Shown here: in pieces, positions 1 to 8,897 of the stretch
Layout: every line of letters begins with the position of its first letter
How positions within the stretch are numbered: position 1 is the stretch's first letter
Origin: Kitasatospora albolonga
GTDB taxonomy: Bacteria; Actinomycetota; Actinomycetes; Streptomycetales; Streptomycetaceae
Direction of reading: 5' to 3'
NCBI GenBank assembly: GCA_002082585.1
Contig: CP020563.1
Location: forward strand, 3,466,001-3,530,000
DNA length: 64,000 nt
Notes under the pieces: model-generated
Told to the model about the DNA's origin: nothing
Seen by the model: the letters and a program-made list of their open reading frames with translations, nothing else
Databases searched by the model: none
Translations under genes and position numbers: made by a program

Positions 1-519
1 GCCGCCGATGGACTCGCCCACCGCTTCCGCCGCCTCGCGGGGCCCGGCTCCGACGGCGACGCAGGCCGCCAGCAGGTCGGCGGCCAGAGGGAGCTGCGCG
101 GCGATCACGGCCCGCTCCTCACGGGACTCCCCGGGGCCAGGTCGGGGCCGGGGCCGCTGCCCGCGCCACACCCCGTACGCCGCAGCCGCACCGACGGCGC
201 AGCCCAGCAGGCCGCCCACCAGGAACCACCCCGTCAGCCACACCCCGGCCGGAGCGGCCCACCGCGCGGCACCGGCAGCGGGCCCGGCACGGCCACCCGC
301 CCCGGCACCGCCGCCCGCCCCGGCCCGTACCCGTACGAGGACAGTCCGGGACCACCGGTCGGCCCGCACGGCCGGTGCGGTCTCCAGCAGCCGCGCGCCC
401 CGGCCACGCACCGACCGTCTCCGGCGGCCCGCCGCCACGACGAATGCCGACTGCGCCCCGGCGCCCAGCAGCGCCCCCAGCATCCCCAGGCTGTGGAGAA
501 CTTCTCCGGTCACGTTCAC
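1..519 (-). CDS. TadC-like type II secretion F-family membrane protein, partial
   Basis: This reading frame runs off the left window edge, so about 173 N-terminal residues are visible. The GTG start at 519 overlaps the stop of the upstream tadB-like gene as GTGA, indicating translational coupling. The fragment has a hydrophobic N-terminus, an Arg-rich stretch, a second membrane segment, and a segment beginning QLPLAADLLAACVAVGAG that is typical of TadC/GspF-type inner-membrane platform proteins. As the last visible gene of a ssd-tadA-tadB-tadC operon it probably helps assemble a Flp/Tad-type pilus. The role is inferred from family and position; the rest of the T2SSF domain lies outside the window. 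Confidence 0.8.
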   Translation of the reverse strand, partial: MNVTGEVLHSLGMLGALLGAGAQSAFVVAAGRRRRSVRGRGARLLETAPAVRADRWSRTVLVRVRAGAGGGAGAGGRAGPAAGAARWAAPAGVWLTGWFLVGGLLGCAVGAAAAYGVWRGQRPRPRPGPGESREERAVIAAQLPLAADLLAACVAVGAGPREAAEAVGESIGG

Positions 520-1430
520 GGCGCCTCCCCTCCGCGCACGATCCGGCAGGCCCAGAACAGCCCGGCGGCCTCCAGGAGCACCCCCACCGCCAGACAGAAC
601 AGCCCCACCGGCGTGTGGAGCAGCACCCGCAACGGGTCGGCCCCGAGCGCTCCGCCCAGCCCCAGACCCGCCACCGGCAGCAGCGCCAGAACCACGACGG
701 TCGACCAGGCCCCCGCCAGCTGGGCCCGCAGCTCCTCCCGTCTGCGCCGGTCGGCCCGTAACGCCTTCTCAAGCCGGTCCAGGCCGGCCGCGAGACCGGC
801 CCCGCCGTCCACGGCCACCCGCCAGCAGGCGGCCATCCCGGACAGGCCGCCCAGCCCCGGCCCCTCCGCCGCCTGCCGCAGCGCCGCGGGCACATCGCCC
901 CCGAAGCGTGCGGCCGCCAGCACAGCGGCCTCCGCGTCCCCGAGCCACGCGCCACCGCCCGGCCCGCCCCGGGCCCGCGGGTCCCCCTCCGCCGCGCACT
1001 CCCGCAGCCCGGCCAGCAGCGCCCGCCCCGGCTCCTGCCCGGCCCGCAGCTCCCCGACCACGGCCCCGCACAGCGCCGCCACCGTGTCCGCCGCCCGCTC
1101 GCGCTGCCGCCGCCGGGCGCGACCGTGCAGCCACCTCCGTACCAACGGCACCGCCACCGCTCCGGCGAACAGCGGCAGCACCGACGCACCGAGCACGGCG
1201 AGCAGCACCGCCACCGGAACGCACCACCACTCGCGCCGCTCCACGGCGAGCTTCCGGACCCGGAGCAGCCTCGGCCACCACCGCCCCGCCCGCCACGGTT
1301 CGACCGGCCCGTCCACGAACAGGACCCTCGCCCGCCGCACCCCCGGGTCCCGCATCGCCACCAGCCACACCGCCGCACCCGCGCAGAGGGCCGCCGCATG
1401 CACCGCATGGACCGAAACTCCCCCCGTCAC
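516..1430 (-). CDS. TadB-like type II secretion F-family protein
   Basis: Encodes about 304 residues with membrane segments near the N-terminus, in the first third and twice at the C-terminus, around an Arg/Ala-rich cytoplasmic domain (RALLAGLRECAAEG, AALRQAAEGPG) typical of T2SSF domains. I chose the GTG start at 1430 because it overlaps the tadA stop as GTGA. The longer frame that continues upstream is antisense or out-of-frame reading through tadA. It is expected to form, with the TadC-like protein, the inner-membrane platform driven by the TadA ATPase. Family assignment is firm; substrate specificity is unknown. Confidence 0.88.
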   Translation of the reverse strand: MTGGVSVHAVHAAALCAGAAVWLVAMRDPGVRRARVLFVDGPVEPWRAGRWWPRLLRVRKLAVERREWWCVPVAVLLAVLGASVLPLFAGAVAVPLVRRWLHGRARRRQRERAADTVAALCGAVVGELRAGQEPGRALLAGLRECAAEGDPRARGGPGGGAWLGDAEAAVLAAARFGGDVPAALRQAAEGPGLGGLSGMAACWRVAVDGGAGLAAGLDRLEKALRADRRRREELRAQLAGAWSTVVVLALLPVAGLGLGGALGADPLRVLLHTPVGLFCLAVGVLLEAAGLFWACRIVRGGEAP

Positions 1431-2575
1431 AGCGCACCCCCGATCAGCGACTCCAGCCGCGCCCAGCCCCGCTCCGGAACGAACCCGTCCGCGCCCCAGC
1501 TCAGCGCGGGCACCGTGAACACCAGGCCGGCCGCGTCCCGCTCCAGGACATGCACATCGGCGATCCGCCGCCGTCCGGCCCGGTCCCGTACGAGGTGCAC
1601 GACCACCGAGAGCGCGGCGGCCAGCTGGCTGTGCAGAGCGGTCCGGTCCAGCCCCGCGGCGGTCCCCAGCGCCTCCAGCCGGGCGGGCACGTGCTCGGCG
1701 GCGTTCGCGTGGACCGTGCCGCAGCCCCCTTCGTGCCCGGTGTTCAGGGCGGCCAGCAGCTGAGCCACCTCGGCGCCCCTGACCTCTCCCACCACCAGCC
1801 GGTCCGGCCGCATCCGCAGCGCCTGGCGCACCAGATCGTGCAGGGTCACCCGGCCCGCGCCCTCCTGGTTGGCGGGGCGGGACTCCAGGCGCACCACATG
1901 GGGGTGGTCGGGGCGCAGTTCGGCGGAGTCCTCGGCGAGCACGATCCGTTCGTCCGCGCCGACGGCGCCCAGCAGGCTGGCGAGGAGGGTCGTCTTGCCC
2001 GCCCCGGTGCCCCCGCTGATCAGGTAGGAGAGCCGGGCCTCCACCAGGGCCCGCAGCATCCGGTCGCCGCCCGGCGGCACGGTCCCGGCCTCCACCAGCT
2101 CCGCCAGGGAGAAGGCGCGCGGGCGCACCACCCGCAGGGAGAGGCAGGTCGAGCCGACGGAGACCGGCGGCAGCACGGCATGCATCCGCGTCCCGTCCGG
2201 CAACCGCGCGTCCACCCACGGCCGGGCGTCGTCCAGCCGCCTGCCCGCGACGGCGGCGAGCCGCTGGGCCAGCCGCCGCACCGCCGCCGCGTCCCGGAAG
2301 GTGATCCCCGTCAGCTGAAGGCCGCCGCCCCGGTCCACCCACACCCGGTCGGGCGCGGAGACCAGCACATCGGTCACCTCGGGGTCCGCGAGCAGCGGCT
2401 CCAGCGCGCCCGTCCCGACGAGCTCGCCGCGCAGTTCGGCCGCCGCCCCGAGCACCTCGGCATCGCCCAGCAGCCGCCCCTGGGCCCGGAGCGCGGCCGC
2501 CACTCCGGCAGGTGTGGGCGCGTCACCGCTGCGCGCCAGCCGTTGGCGTACGGCGTCGAGCAGCGCGTCGGTCAT
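1427..2575 (-). CDS. TadA/CpaF-family secretion ATPase
   Basis: A 382-residue type II/IV secretion ATPase that should power assembly of the Tad/Flp pilus. A Walker A motif GGTGAGKT is at about residues 188-195. It is followed by the acidic LAEDSAELR segment, a Walker B/His-box region with LVVGEVRGAE, and GTVHANAAEH, all hallmarks of the CpaF branch. The N-terminal 150 residues form the usual domain preceding the motor. The ATG start overlaps the ssd stop as ATGA and the stop overlaps tadB as GTGA, so ssd, tadA, tadB and tadC are probably one transcript. Confidence 0.93.
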   Translation of the reverse strand: MTDALLDAVRQRLARSGDAPTPAGVAAALRAQGRLLGDAEVLGAAAELRGELVGTGALEPLLADPEVTDVLVSAPDRVWVDRGGGLQLTGITFRDAAAVRRLAQRLAAVAGRRLDDARPWVDARLPDGTRMHAVLPPVSVGSTCLSLRVVRPRAFSLAELVEAGTVPPGGDRMLRALVEARLSYLISGGTGAGKTTLLASLLGAVGADERIVLAEDSAELRPDHPHVVRLESRPANQEGAGRVTLHDLVRQALRMRPDRLVVGEVRGAEVAQLLAALNTGHEGGCGTVHANAAEHVPARLEALGTAAGLDRTALHSQLAAALSVVVHLVRDRAGRRRIADVHVLERDAAGLVFTVPALSWGADGFVPERGWARLESLIGGAL

Positions 2576-3711
2576 GGTGTGCCTCCCCCGGCCGGTGCCA
2601 CGGCGGAACCGGGCTCCCCCGCCGCCGCTGCCGCCTGCTCCCAGAACTCCGCGCAGAAGCGGGCCAGCGGGCTGCGGGCGCTGCCGCCGGGTGGCGTTCC
2701 ACTGTCCTGGGCCGTCAGGAGGCCCGGTTCCAGGGGCAGTTCGCCGAGGAGGGGCAGGCCGATGGCCTGGGCGACCCAGCGCTCGTCGAGACCTGCCGCG
2801 TAGGGCCCCCGCGCCACCACGCGCAGGTCGTCCAGCACCATGCGGGCCATGGACGCGACGCGCTTGGCCGCCGCGACCGCCCGCAGCTCACCCGGCACCA
2901 CGAGCAGGCCGAGGTCGAGCTGGGCGAGGGCCTCCGCCACCCCCTCGTCCACCCGGCGCGGCAGATCCACGACCACCACCCCGCCGAGCCGTCGCGCGGC
3001 GGCCAGCACCGCCTGCACGGCCTGCGGCGCCACGGCCACCTCGCCGTCCCGGCCCCAGCTCAGCACCCGCAGCCCGTGCAGCGCGGGCAGGGAGTCCTCC
3101 AGGGCTCCACCGCCGAGGCGCCCCTTCGAGTGGGCGAAATCCGGCCAACGCATCCCCTCGGCCCGTTCGCCGCCGAGCAGGACGTCGATACCCCCGCCCA
3201 GCGGGTCGGCGTCGATCAGCATCGTTCGCCGCCCGGCCCTGGCGGCACTGACGGCGAGGGCACAGGCCAGCGTCGATGCGCCGGAGCCGCCCCGTCCGCC
3301 GATCACCCCGACCGTGAGCGCCGGCCTGCCGACACCCTCGGCCGCATTGGCGATCTGGTCGACGAGCCAGCCCTCGGAGTCGGGCAGCCGCAGCACATAT
3401 TCGGCCCCGATCTCCACCGCACGCCGCCAGACGTCCGGGTCGTCCTGGTCCCGCCCGACCAGCATCACCCCCCGTCTGCGGGCGGCCCCGCGACACCGCG
3501 CGGCCGCGTCGTCGCCCACCAGGACCATCGGAGCCCGCTCCCAGCCGCCCCGTCGCGCGGGTGGCCCGTGATGGACTTCCGGCTCCGCCCCGGCCGCCGC
3601 GCACAGCCGCAGCAGGTCGTCGAGCAACTCCACGTCCTCCGTCACGATCAGCGGCCCGCCGCGCCGCCCCTCGGCGACCGTCAGCCCTTCTCGCGTGAGA
3701 GATCCAGCCAC
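2572..3711 (-). CDS. ssd: Septum-site-determining / CpaE-like MinD-family protein (Ssd)
   Basis: A 379-residue MinD/CpaE-type protein heading the Tad operon. Residues 1-130 resemble a degenerate receiver-like domain. The ATPase-like domain starts at about 133 with IGGRGGSGAST. The P-loop lysine is replaced by alanine and the signature lysine by arginine, so ATP hydrolysis may be weak or absent. As I recall, the mycobacterial Ssd family shows the same substitution. The LIDADPLGGG switch segment is intact. By family it probably localises or regulates the Tad machine or septation; the exact role here is inferred. The first gene of the operon, its promoter should lie in 3712-4213. Confidence 0.88.
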   Translation of the reverse strand: MAGSLTREGLTVAEGRRGGPLIVTEDVELLDDLLRLCAAAGAEPEVHHGPPARRGGWERAPMVLVGDDAAARCRGAARRRGVMLVGRDQDDPDVWRRAVEIGAEYVLRLPDSEGWLVDQIANAAEGVGRPALTVGVIGGRGGSGASTLACALAVSAARAGRRTMLIDADPLGGGIDVLLGGERAEGMRWPDFAHSKGRLGGGALEDSLPALHGLRVLSWGRDGEVAVAPQAVQAVLAAARRLGGVVVVDLPRRVDEGVAEALAQLDLGLLVVPGELRAVAAAKRVASMARMVLDDLRVVARGPYAAGLDERWVAQAIGLPLLGELPLEPGLLTAQDSGTPPGGSARSPLARFCAEFWEQAAAAAGEPGSAVAPAGGGTP

Positions 3712-4213
3712 GCCCTCCGCCCCCTTCTCACTGCCCCTTCGGTGCGGTTCGCGGTGATCTCGGAGCGTTTCCGAGATGCGCGATTCCGGTACCCGCGGAC
3801 TTCGCGGGAGGAATCAACGTGCAGCACCGCGGAAAAACATGTGGATCTTGCTCGAAAACTGTGGACAACTTCAGCGTTGTGAATAACTCCGTCACCCGGA
3901 CCAGCGACTTCCGCAGCGCAGCCCCGCTGCTACACACTGTGACGAGACGGGGCGGCGCCGACGCCTCGCACGGACAGGCCCGTCGAGGGCCGGGAGGGAG
4001 GGAAGCGCTGGGGCCCGGGGAGCAAAACGCGTCCGGACATGCGACGACCCCCGCCGGGGGGGAGAGCGGGGGTCGTCCCCACGGCCGACTCGGGGGGGGA
4101 GGAGCCGGACCGGGGTTAGCACGGTCGCGAACGATCCGTGACTTCCATGGTGTACCCGAGGGCCTTCTCAGGCAAACCCACGCGCCGGATTTTACGCCGA
4201 ATGGCGGGCGCCT
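3712..4213. other. Divergent intergenic region between ssd and HAD phosphatase gene
   Basis: About 500 bases carry the divergent promoters of the ssd operon (minus) and the HAD gene (plus). The stretch 3830-3900 is AT-richer than its surroundings and is the likeliest promoter zone. A strong hairpin (separate entry, 4043-4077) lies inside the region. Short frames exist on both strands, but none has a convincing ribosome site plus coding bias. Confidence 0.5.
4043..4077. terminator. Perfect 12-bp hairpin between divergent genes
   Basis: The arm GACGACCCCCGC at 4043-4054 pairs perfectly with 4066-4077 across an 11-base loop. It lies 137 bases upstream of the HAD gene start and more than 300 bases from the ssd start. 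It therefore cannot end either gene. It may end a short leader or small RNA, or act as an attenuator. Confidence 0.5.
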
Positions 4214-5059
4214 ATGCTCAGCGTTGTGGAAAACTGCTTCTCGCCGCGCACAGCAGCCTTCTTTGACCTGGACAAGACGGTCATTGCGAAGTCTTCGACG
4301 CTGACCTTCAGCAAGTCCTTCTACCAAGGCGGCCTGATCAACCGCCGCGCCGTACTGCGCACCGCGTACACACAGTTCGTGTTCCTGGCCGGGGGTGCCG
4401 ACCACGAGCAGATGGAGAAGATGCGTGCCTACCTCTCCTCCCTCTGCAAGGGATGGAACGTCCAGCAGGTCAAGGAGATCGTCGCCGAGACCCTGCACGA
4501 CCTGATCGACCCGATCATCTACGACGAGGCGGCCACCCTCATCGAGGAACATCACACAGCCGGCCGTGACGTGGTCATCGTCTCGACCTCCGGCGCGGAG
4601 GTCGTCGAACCGATCGGCGAACTGCTGGGCGCCGACCGGGTCGTCGCCACGCGCATGGTCGTCGGTGACGACGGCTGCTTCACGGGAGAGATCGAGTACT
4701 ACGCCTACGGACCGACCAAGGCCGAGGCCGTGAGGGCGCTCGCGGTATCGGAGGGGTACGACCTCTCGCGCTGCTACGCCTACAGCGACTCGGCGACCGA
4801 CGTACCGATGCTGGAAGCGGTCGGCCACCCGCACGCGGTCAACCCCGACCGCGCGCTGCGCCGCGAAGCGACCCTTCGCGAGTGGCCGATTCTCGTCTTC
4901 AACCGCCCGGTCCGGCTCAAGCAACGACTGCCCGCCTTCTCGATGCCGCCCCGCCCGGCACTGGTGGCCGCCGCCGCGGTCGGCGCGGCAGCCGTCACCG
5001 CGGGACTCGTCTGGTACGCCAGCCGACGGCGCACCGCCGGAGCGACCCTGGCCGGGTGA
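4214..5059 (+). CDS. HAD-IB family hydrolase with C-terminal membrane anchor
   Basis: A 281-residue SerB-like phosphatase of the HAD-IB branch. The nucleophile motif FDLDKT has Asp18, Asp20 and Thr22. Motif II is in IVSTSGAE, the motif III lysine in GPTKAEA, and motif IV is YSDSATDVPML. The C-terminus has one hydrophobic helix (about residues 247-267) followed by RRR, suggesting tail anchoring in the membrane. Substrate is unknown; relatives act on phosphoserine or lysophosphatidate-type monoesters. It is monocistronic and divergent from the ssd operon. Confidence 0.9.
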   Translation: MLSVVENCFSPRTAAFFDLDKTVIAKSSTLTFSKSFYQGGLINRRAVLRTAYTQFVFLAGGADHEQMEKMRAYLSSLCKGWNVQQVKEIVAETLHDLIDPIIYDEAATLIEEHHTAGRDVVIVSTSGAEVVEPIGELLGADRVVATRMVVGDDGCFTGEIEYYAYGPTKAEAVRALAVSEGYDLSRCYAYSDSATDVPMLEAVGHPHAVNPDRALRREATLREWPILVFNRPVRLKQRLPAFSMPPRPALVAAAAVGAAAVTAGLVWYASRRRTAGATLAG

Positions 5060-5508
5060 CCGAGCACCCGGACGACCGGGTGACCAGGCGACCGGGGCAG
5101 GCCCCACCCGGGGCAGCGGCGAAACGCCGCCCGACCAGCCGTCCAACCACCCACCCGGCCAGCCGCCCGATTCGCCCTTGATTGAACCTAAAAGTAAAGA
5201 AGTGGGGCCAGGGCTTTCCCTTCCCCCCTCCCTGGAGTACAAAGGAGTCAACGGCCCGCGAGACCAAGGACATCCGTGAGGATGACCTGTAACGCAGTGA
5301 TGGCCCCACGGACCGCGCACGGAAGTCGAGCACCCACGCGACGTCGACCCGTCGATTACGGGCCAGCCGCACCAGGTGACGGGCAAAGCACCCGACCTGA
5401 TGGGCAATTTACGAGGACGCTTGGTAACTGGGCGGACGTGCCAGCGGCGGTACCGCACTTCGGTACCGCCGCAACCCTTTTCCCCGGGCAACAGGCCCCA
5501 GGCCCCGC
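5060..5508. other. Intergenic region between convergent HAD and Fic-like genes
   Basis: Roughly 450 bases. The first part is a C-rich run of short repeated ACCCGG/GACCGG words. Around 5175-5205 there is an unusually A-rich patch (AACCTAAAAGTAAAGAAG). A hairpin terminator sits at 5444-5472. A plus-strand frame from 5276 of 117 codons exists but has no clear ribosome site and runs through the terminator into the antisense of the next gene, so I do not call it. Confidence 0.5.
5444..5472. terminator. Bidirectional hairpin terminator
   Basis: A perfect 12-bp stem, GCGGCGGTACCG at 5444-5455 pairing with 5461-5472 around a 5-base loop, is followed on the plus strand by a short T run (CCCTTTT). It lies between the convergent HAD gene and the Fic-like gene and can serve both. 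Confidence 0.75.
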
Positions 5509-6333
5509 CTACGCGGCGCCGCGCTGCAGGGCCTCGCAGACCGCCGTCGACTCGCGGACCCCCAGCTCGACCGAGCGTCCGCAGTGCGCGATCCACGCGG
5601 CCATGCCTTCCGGGGTGCCCGCCGTGTAGCCCTCGAAAGCCGCGACGTATGCCGCCCGGCCCTGTTCGGCATGGCCCACCTCGGCCGGGCAGATGGACTT
5701 CGGGTCCAGCCCGCTGCCGATCAGCACGATGCGCTCGGCAGTCCGCGCCACCAGGCCGTTGTGCGAGCCGAAGGGGCGCAGGGCCAGCAGCTCGCCGTGC
5801 ACCACCGCGGCCGTCACCAGAGCGGGGGCCGCGCTGCCCGCGATGATCAGCTGCGAAAGCCCCTCGAGCCGTCCGGCCACCTCGTCGGCGGCGGGGAGCG
5901 GCGCCTCGATCAGGGGTTCGTCGACGGGTTCACCGGCCAGCCTCGGGCGCCCGACCGCGTCCTCCGGTGCGGCCCCGCCGGCCGCCACCAGGTGCAGCCG
6001 CGCCAGCACCCGCAGGGGTGACTGCCGCCAGATGGAGAGCAGCTGCCCGGCCTCCGCGGTGAGCCTCAGCGCGGCCCCCACCGTGCGCGACTCGTCGTCA
6101 CCACTGAAGTCGGTGCGCCGGCGCACCTCCTCCAGATTCCAGTCGGCACCGGCCAGCGCCGCCGAACCGCGGGAGCCCCGCAGCGCCGCTTCGGCGGTGA
6201 CCTCGTTGCTGCGGCGCCGCATGACGCGGTGACCGTAGACCCGGTCGACGGCCTTGCGTACGGAGTCCACGGCGTCGGGCACTCCGGGCAGGGAACCGAG
6301 CGCGGCGAGCGGGTCTGAGGCAGTCGTACTCAT
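5509..6333 (-). CDS. Fic/DOC-fold protein with degenerate active-site motif
   Basis: Encodes about 274 residues from the ATG at 6333 (MSTTASDPLA); the frame extends 21 codons further upstream, but those look non-coding. Residues 175-200 read VVHGELLALRPFGSHNGLVAR, which aligns with the Fic core HPFx[DE]GNGRxxR. The catalytic His is replaced by Arg186, the acidic residue by Ser and the last-but-three Arg by Leu, while Asn, Gly and the final Arg remain. AMP transfer is therefore doubtful. Such proteins are sometimes annotated as oxidoreductases in Streptomyces. Function is unknown; it is divergent from the CooC-like ATPase gene. Confidence 0.75.
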   Translation of the reverse strand: MSTTASDPLAALGSLPGVPDAVDSVRKAVDRVYGHRVMRRRSNEVTAEAALRGSRGSAALAGADWNLEEVRRRTDFSGDDESRTVGAALRLTAEAGQLLSIWRQSPLRVLARLHLVAAGGAAPEDAVGRPRLAGEPVDEPLIEAPLPAADEVAGRLEGLSQLIIAGSAAPALVTAAVVHGELLALRPFGSHNGLVARTAERIVLIGSGLDPKSICPAEVGHAEQGRAAYVAAFEGYTAGTPEGMAAWIAHCGRSVELGVRESTAVCEALQRGAA

Positions 6334-6395
6334 AAGTAGCGAGGCTACGCGCCCCCTACACCCGGACCGCCCCCAAGTGGCCATCTTCACGAACA

Positions 6396-6436
6396 TCGAC
6401 AGCGCACCGCGATCGACCCACTACCCTAGGTGAACA
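6396..6436 (+). promoter_or_regulatory. Candidate leaderless promoter for the CooC-like ATPase gene
   Basis: TACCCT at 6422-6427 fits the TANNNT -10 consensus and ends two bases before the GTG at 6430 and eight before the ATG at 6436. TCGACA at 6396-6401 is a weak -35 with a long spacer. The spacing would suit a leaderless transcript starting at or next to the ATG. Confidence 0.4.
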
Positions 6437-7431
6437 TGAAGATCGCTTTCGTCGGGAAGGGCGGCAGCGGAAAGACCACGCTGTCCTCGCTCTTCATCCG
6501 CCACCTCGCCGCCAATGAAGCCCACGTCATCGCCGTCGACGCCGACATCAACCAGCACCTGGGGGCCGCCCTCGGCCTCGACGAGGCGGAAGCAGCCGCA
6601 CTGCCCGCCATGGGTGCGCACCTCCCCCTCATCAAGGACTACCTGCGCGGCACCAACCCCCGTATCGCCTCCGCCGAGACGATGATCAAGACGACTCCGC
6701 CCGGCGAGGGGTCACGGCTGCTGCGGGTCCGCGAGGACAACCCGGTCTACGACGCCTGCGCGCGGACGGTCCGGCTCGACGACGGGGACATCCGGCTGAT
6801 GGCCACCGGCCCGTTCGCGGAGTCCGATCTCGGGGTCGCCTGCTACCACTCCAAGGTCGGGGCCGTCGAACTGTGCCTCAACCACCTGGTCGACGGCCGG
6901 GACGAGTACGTGGTGGTCGACATGACGGCGGGGTCGGACTCGTTCGCCTCCGGGATGTTCACGCGCTTCGACATGACGTTCCTGGTCGCGGAGCCGACCC
7001 GTAAGGGGGTGTCGGTGTACCGCCAGTACAAGGAGTACGCGCGGGACTTCGGCGTCACGCTGAAGGTCGTCGGCAACAAGGTGCAGGGGCCGGACGACCT
7101 GGACTTCCTGCGCGCGGAGGTCGGCGAGGACCTGCTGGTCGGGGTGGGGCACTCCGACTGGGTGCGGTCCATGGAGAAGGGGCGGCCGTCCCGGTTCGAG
7201 CTGCTGGAGGCGGACAACCGGATGGCCCTCCAGGCCCTCCAGGACGCCGCCGAGGACTCGTACGAGCTGCGCGACTGGGAGCGCTACACCCGGCAGATGG
7301 TGCACTTCCACCTGAAGAACGCGGAGAGCTGGGGCAACGAGAAGACGGGCGCCGACCTGGCCGCCCAGGTCGACCCCGCCTTCGTACTCGGCGAGCGGCA
7401 CGCCGGGGCGGGCGTCCCCGCACCCGCCTGA
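6430..7431 (+). CDS. CooC/MinD-like ATP-binding protein
   Basis: A 333-residue SIMIBI-class NTPase of the CooC/MinD type. It opens with a deviant Walker A KGGSGKTT (residues 10-17), then VDADINQHLGAALG as switch I. A VVDMTAGSDSFASG Walker B-type segment and VVGNKVQGPDD as the base-recognition region follow. CooC relatives insert metal into enzymes, but no nickel enzyme is visible nearby, so the client is unknown. The GTG at 6430 is annotated; an in-frame ATG six bases later fits a leaderless start. The gene is convergent with the lipoprotein gene. Confidence 0.85.
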   Translation: MNMKIAFVGKGGSGKTTLSSLFIRHLAANEAHVIAVDADINQHLGAALGLDEAEAAALPAMGAHLPLIKDYLRGTNPRIASAETMIKTTPPGEGSRLLRVREDNPVYDACARTVRLDDGDIRLMATGPFAESDLGVACYHSKVGAVELCLNHLVDGRDEYVVVDMTAGSDSFASGMFTRFDMTFLVAEPTRKGVSVYRQYKEYARDFGVTLKVVGNKVQGPDDLDFLRAEVGEDLLVGVGHSDWVRSMEKGRPSRFELLEADNRMALQALQDAAEDSYELRDWERYTRQMVHFHLKNAESWGNEKTGADLAAQVDPAFVLGERHAGAGVPAPA

Positions 7432-7494
7432 TCCGCGCCACGCGGACACCCCGCCGCACTCCACAGCCCCCGACGCCCAGCACGCCGTCCCTTC

Positions 7495-7540
7495 ATCGCC
7501 CCGTCACCCCGGCGGCCTTCAACCGGGGTGACGGGGCGAT
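7495..7540. terminator. Bidirectional terminator, 18-bp perfect stem
   Basis: ATCGCCCCGTCACCCCGG at 7495-7512 pairs without mismatch with 7523-7540 across a 10-base loop. It lies between the convergent CooC-like and lipoprotein genes. Confidence 0.85.
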
Positions 7541-7571
7541 GGGGACAGCGGGGCTGCGGGAAGCGAGGGGA

Positions 7572-8897
7572 CTAGCCGGCGTCCCCGGCCTCCGGTCCGG
7601 CCGCCTCGCCCTTCTCGGCCCGCTGGGCCGCGACGGCCTGGGCGCCGAGGTAGGTCTGCCAGCCCTCCTTGGGCTCCTCACCGACGCCGAGCGTGGTCAG
7701 CTTGGCCAGCACCTTGGGGTCCTGGGCGTCCAGCCAGTCCGCGAGCTGCTTGAAGGACACGCAGCGCACACCTTCCTTGGTGCACACCTTCGCGATGGTC
7801 TCCTCGATGGCGCGCATGTAGGTGCCGCCGTTCCAGGACTCGAAGTGGTTGCCGATGATCAGCGGCGCCCGGTTGCCGTTGTACGAGCGGTCGAATGCCT
7901 GGAGCAGGCCGTCACGCATCTGGTTGCCCCAGAACGTGTGCTGGGACGGGTCGCCCTGGGTCTTCGTACCGGACTGGTTGACCATGAAGTTGTAGTCCAT
8001 CGAGAGGGTCTCGAAGGCGCGGCCGGGCATCGGGACGAGCTGGAGCGGGATGTCCCAGATGCCGTCCTTCTTCTTGGGCCAGACCTGGTTGCCGACACCG
8101 CTGGAGTCGTAGCGGAAGCCCATGTCACGGGCTGCGGCGACCATGTTCTTCTGCCCTTCGAGGCAGGGGGTGCGGGCGCCGATCAGCTCCTGGTCGTAGT
8201 CGAAGGGGAGCGGGGCCTCGCCCTTCAGCTCCGGAGCGTTGGTCTTCCAGTTCTTGACGAAAGCTTTCGCCTGGTTGATCTCGCTCTTCCACTCCTCGAC
8301 GGACCAGGTGCCCACACCGCGGTCCGGGCCGCAGAAGTGGCCGTTGAAGTGGGTGCCGATCTCGTTGCCGTCCTTCCAGGCGGCGCGCACTTCGGCGAGG
8401 GTGTTGCGGATGCCCTCGGTGTCGTTGAAGCCGATGTCGGAGCGGCCCGCGGCGTGCTGGGGCGGCGCATAGAGGGATCGTTTCTCCTCAGGCAGCAGAT
8501 ACACACCGCTGAGGAAGTACGTCATGGTGGCGTTGTACTTCTTGGCGACACCCCGGAAGTGCGAGAAGAGCTTCTGGCTGTCCTCCCCGGCCCCGTCCCA
8601 GGAGAACACCACGAACTGCGGAGGCTTCTGACCCGGCGCCAGGCGCTGCGCGGCCGGCACCTTGGGCTGAGCGCCGGTGAAGGCGGTCGAGCCGTCCCCG
8701 ATGAGCTTGACGGTGCCCTTCGGGGCGGCCTCCGGAGCGTTCTCCTTGGCGCCGTGGGCCCCCTTCTCCGCACCCGCGCCGGTACCGGCCTCGCCGGACG
8801 CGGCCCCTCCGGCCCCCGTACCGGAGCAGCCCGCGAGCACGGTGACCAGCGCCGTCGCCATGACGCCCATCGCGATCCTCTTCGTGGCGGCCATCAT
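7572..8897 (-). CDS. Secreted lipoprotein with polysaccharide deacetylase-like domain
   Basis: A 441-residue lipoprotein. The signal peptide ends in a lipobox LAGC with Cys24, followed by a Gly/Ala-rich linker to about residue 60. The catalytic-type domain shows VVFSWDGAGED, resembling the NodB motif with its Asp, and GTHFNGHFCGP, supplying the His-x-x-x-His metal pair. This suggests a carbohydrate esterase family 4-like fold acting on cell-wall glycan. I start at ATG 8897 (ATGATG) because GGAAGAGG lies 8 bases upstream; the second ATG at 8894 is equally possible. Actual deacetylase activity is inferred. Confidence 0.82.
   Translation of the reverse strand: MMAATKRIAMGVMATALVTVLAGCSGTGAGGAASGEAGTGAGAEKGAHGAKENAPEAAPKGTVKLIGDGSTAFTGAQPKVPAAQRLAPGQKPPQFVVFSWDGAGEDSQKLFSHFRGVAKKYNATMTYFLSGVYLLPEEKRSLYAPPQHAAGRSDIGFNDTEGIRNTLAEVRAAWKDGNEIGTHFNGHFCGPDRGVGTWSVEEWKSEINQAKAFVKNWKTNAPELKGEAPLPFDYDQELIGARTPCLEGQKNMVAAARDMGFRYDSSGVGNQVWPKKKDGIWDIPLQLVPMPGRAFETLSMDYNFMVNQSGTKTQGDPSQHTFWGNQMRDGLLQAFDRSYNGNRAPLIIGNHFESWNGGTYMRAIEETIAKVCTKEGVRCVSFKQLADWLDAQDPKVLAKLTTLGVGEEPKEGWQTYLGAQAVAAQRAEKGEAAGPEAGDAG

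Noticed and set aside
8..2803. 931-codon plus-strand frame
   Set aside because: Antisense to tadA-tadB; Pro/Arg/Ala-rich composition typical of shadow frames in high-GC DNA.
5276..5629. 117-codon plus-strand frame
   Set aside because: Crosses a strong terminator and the antisense of the Fic-like gene.
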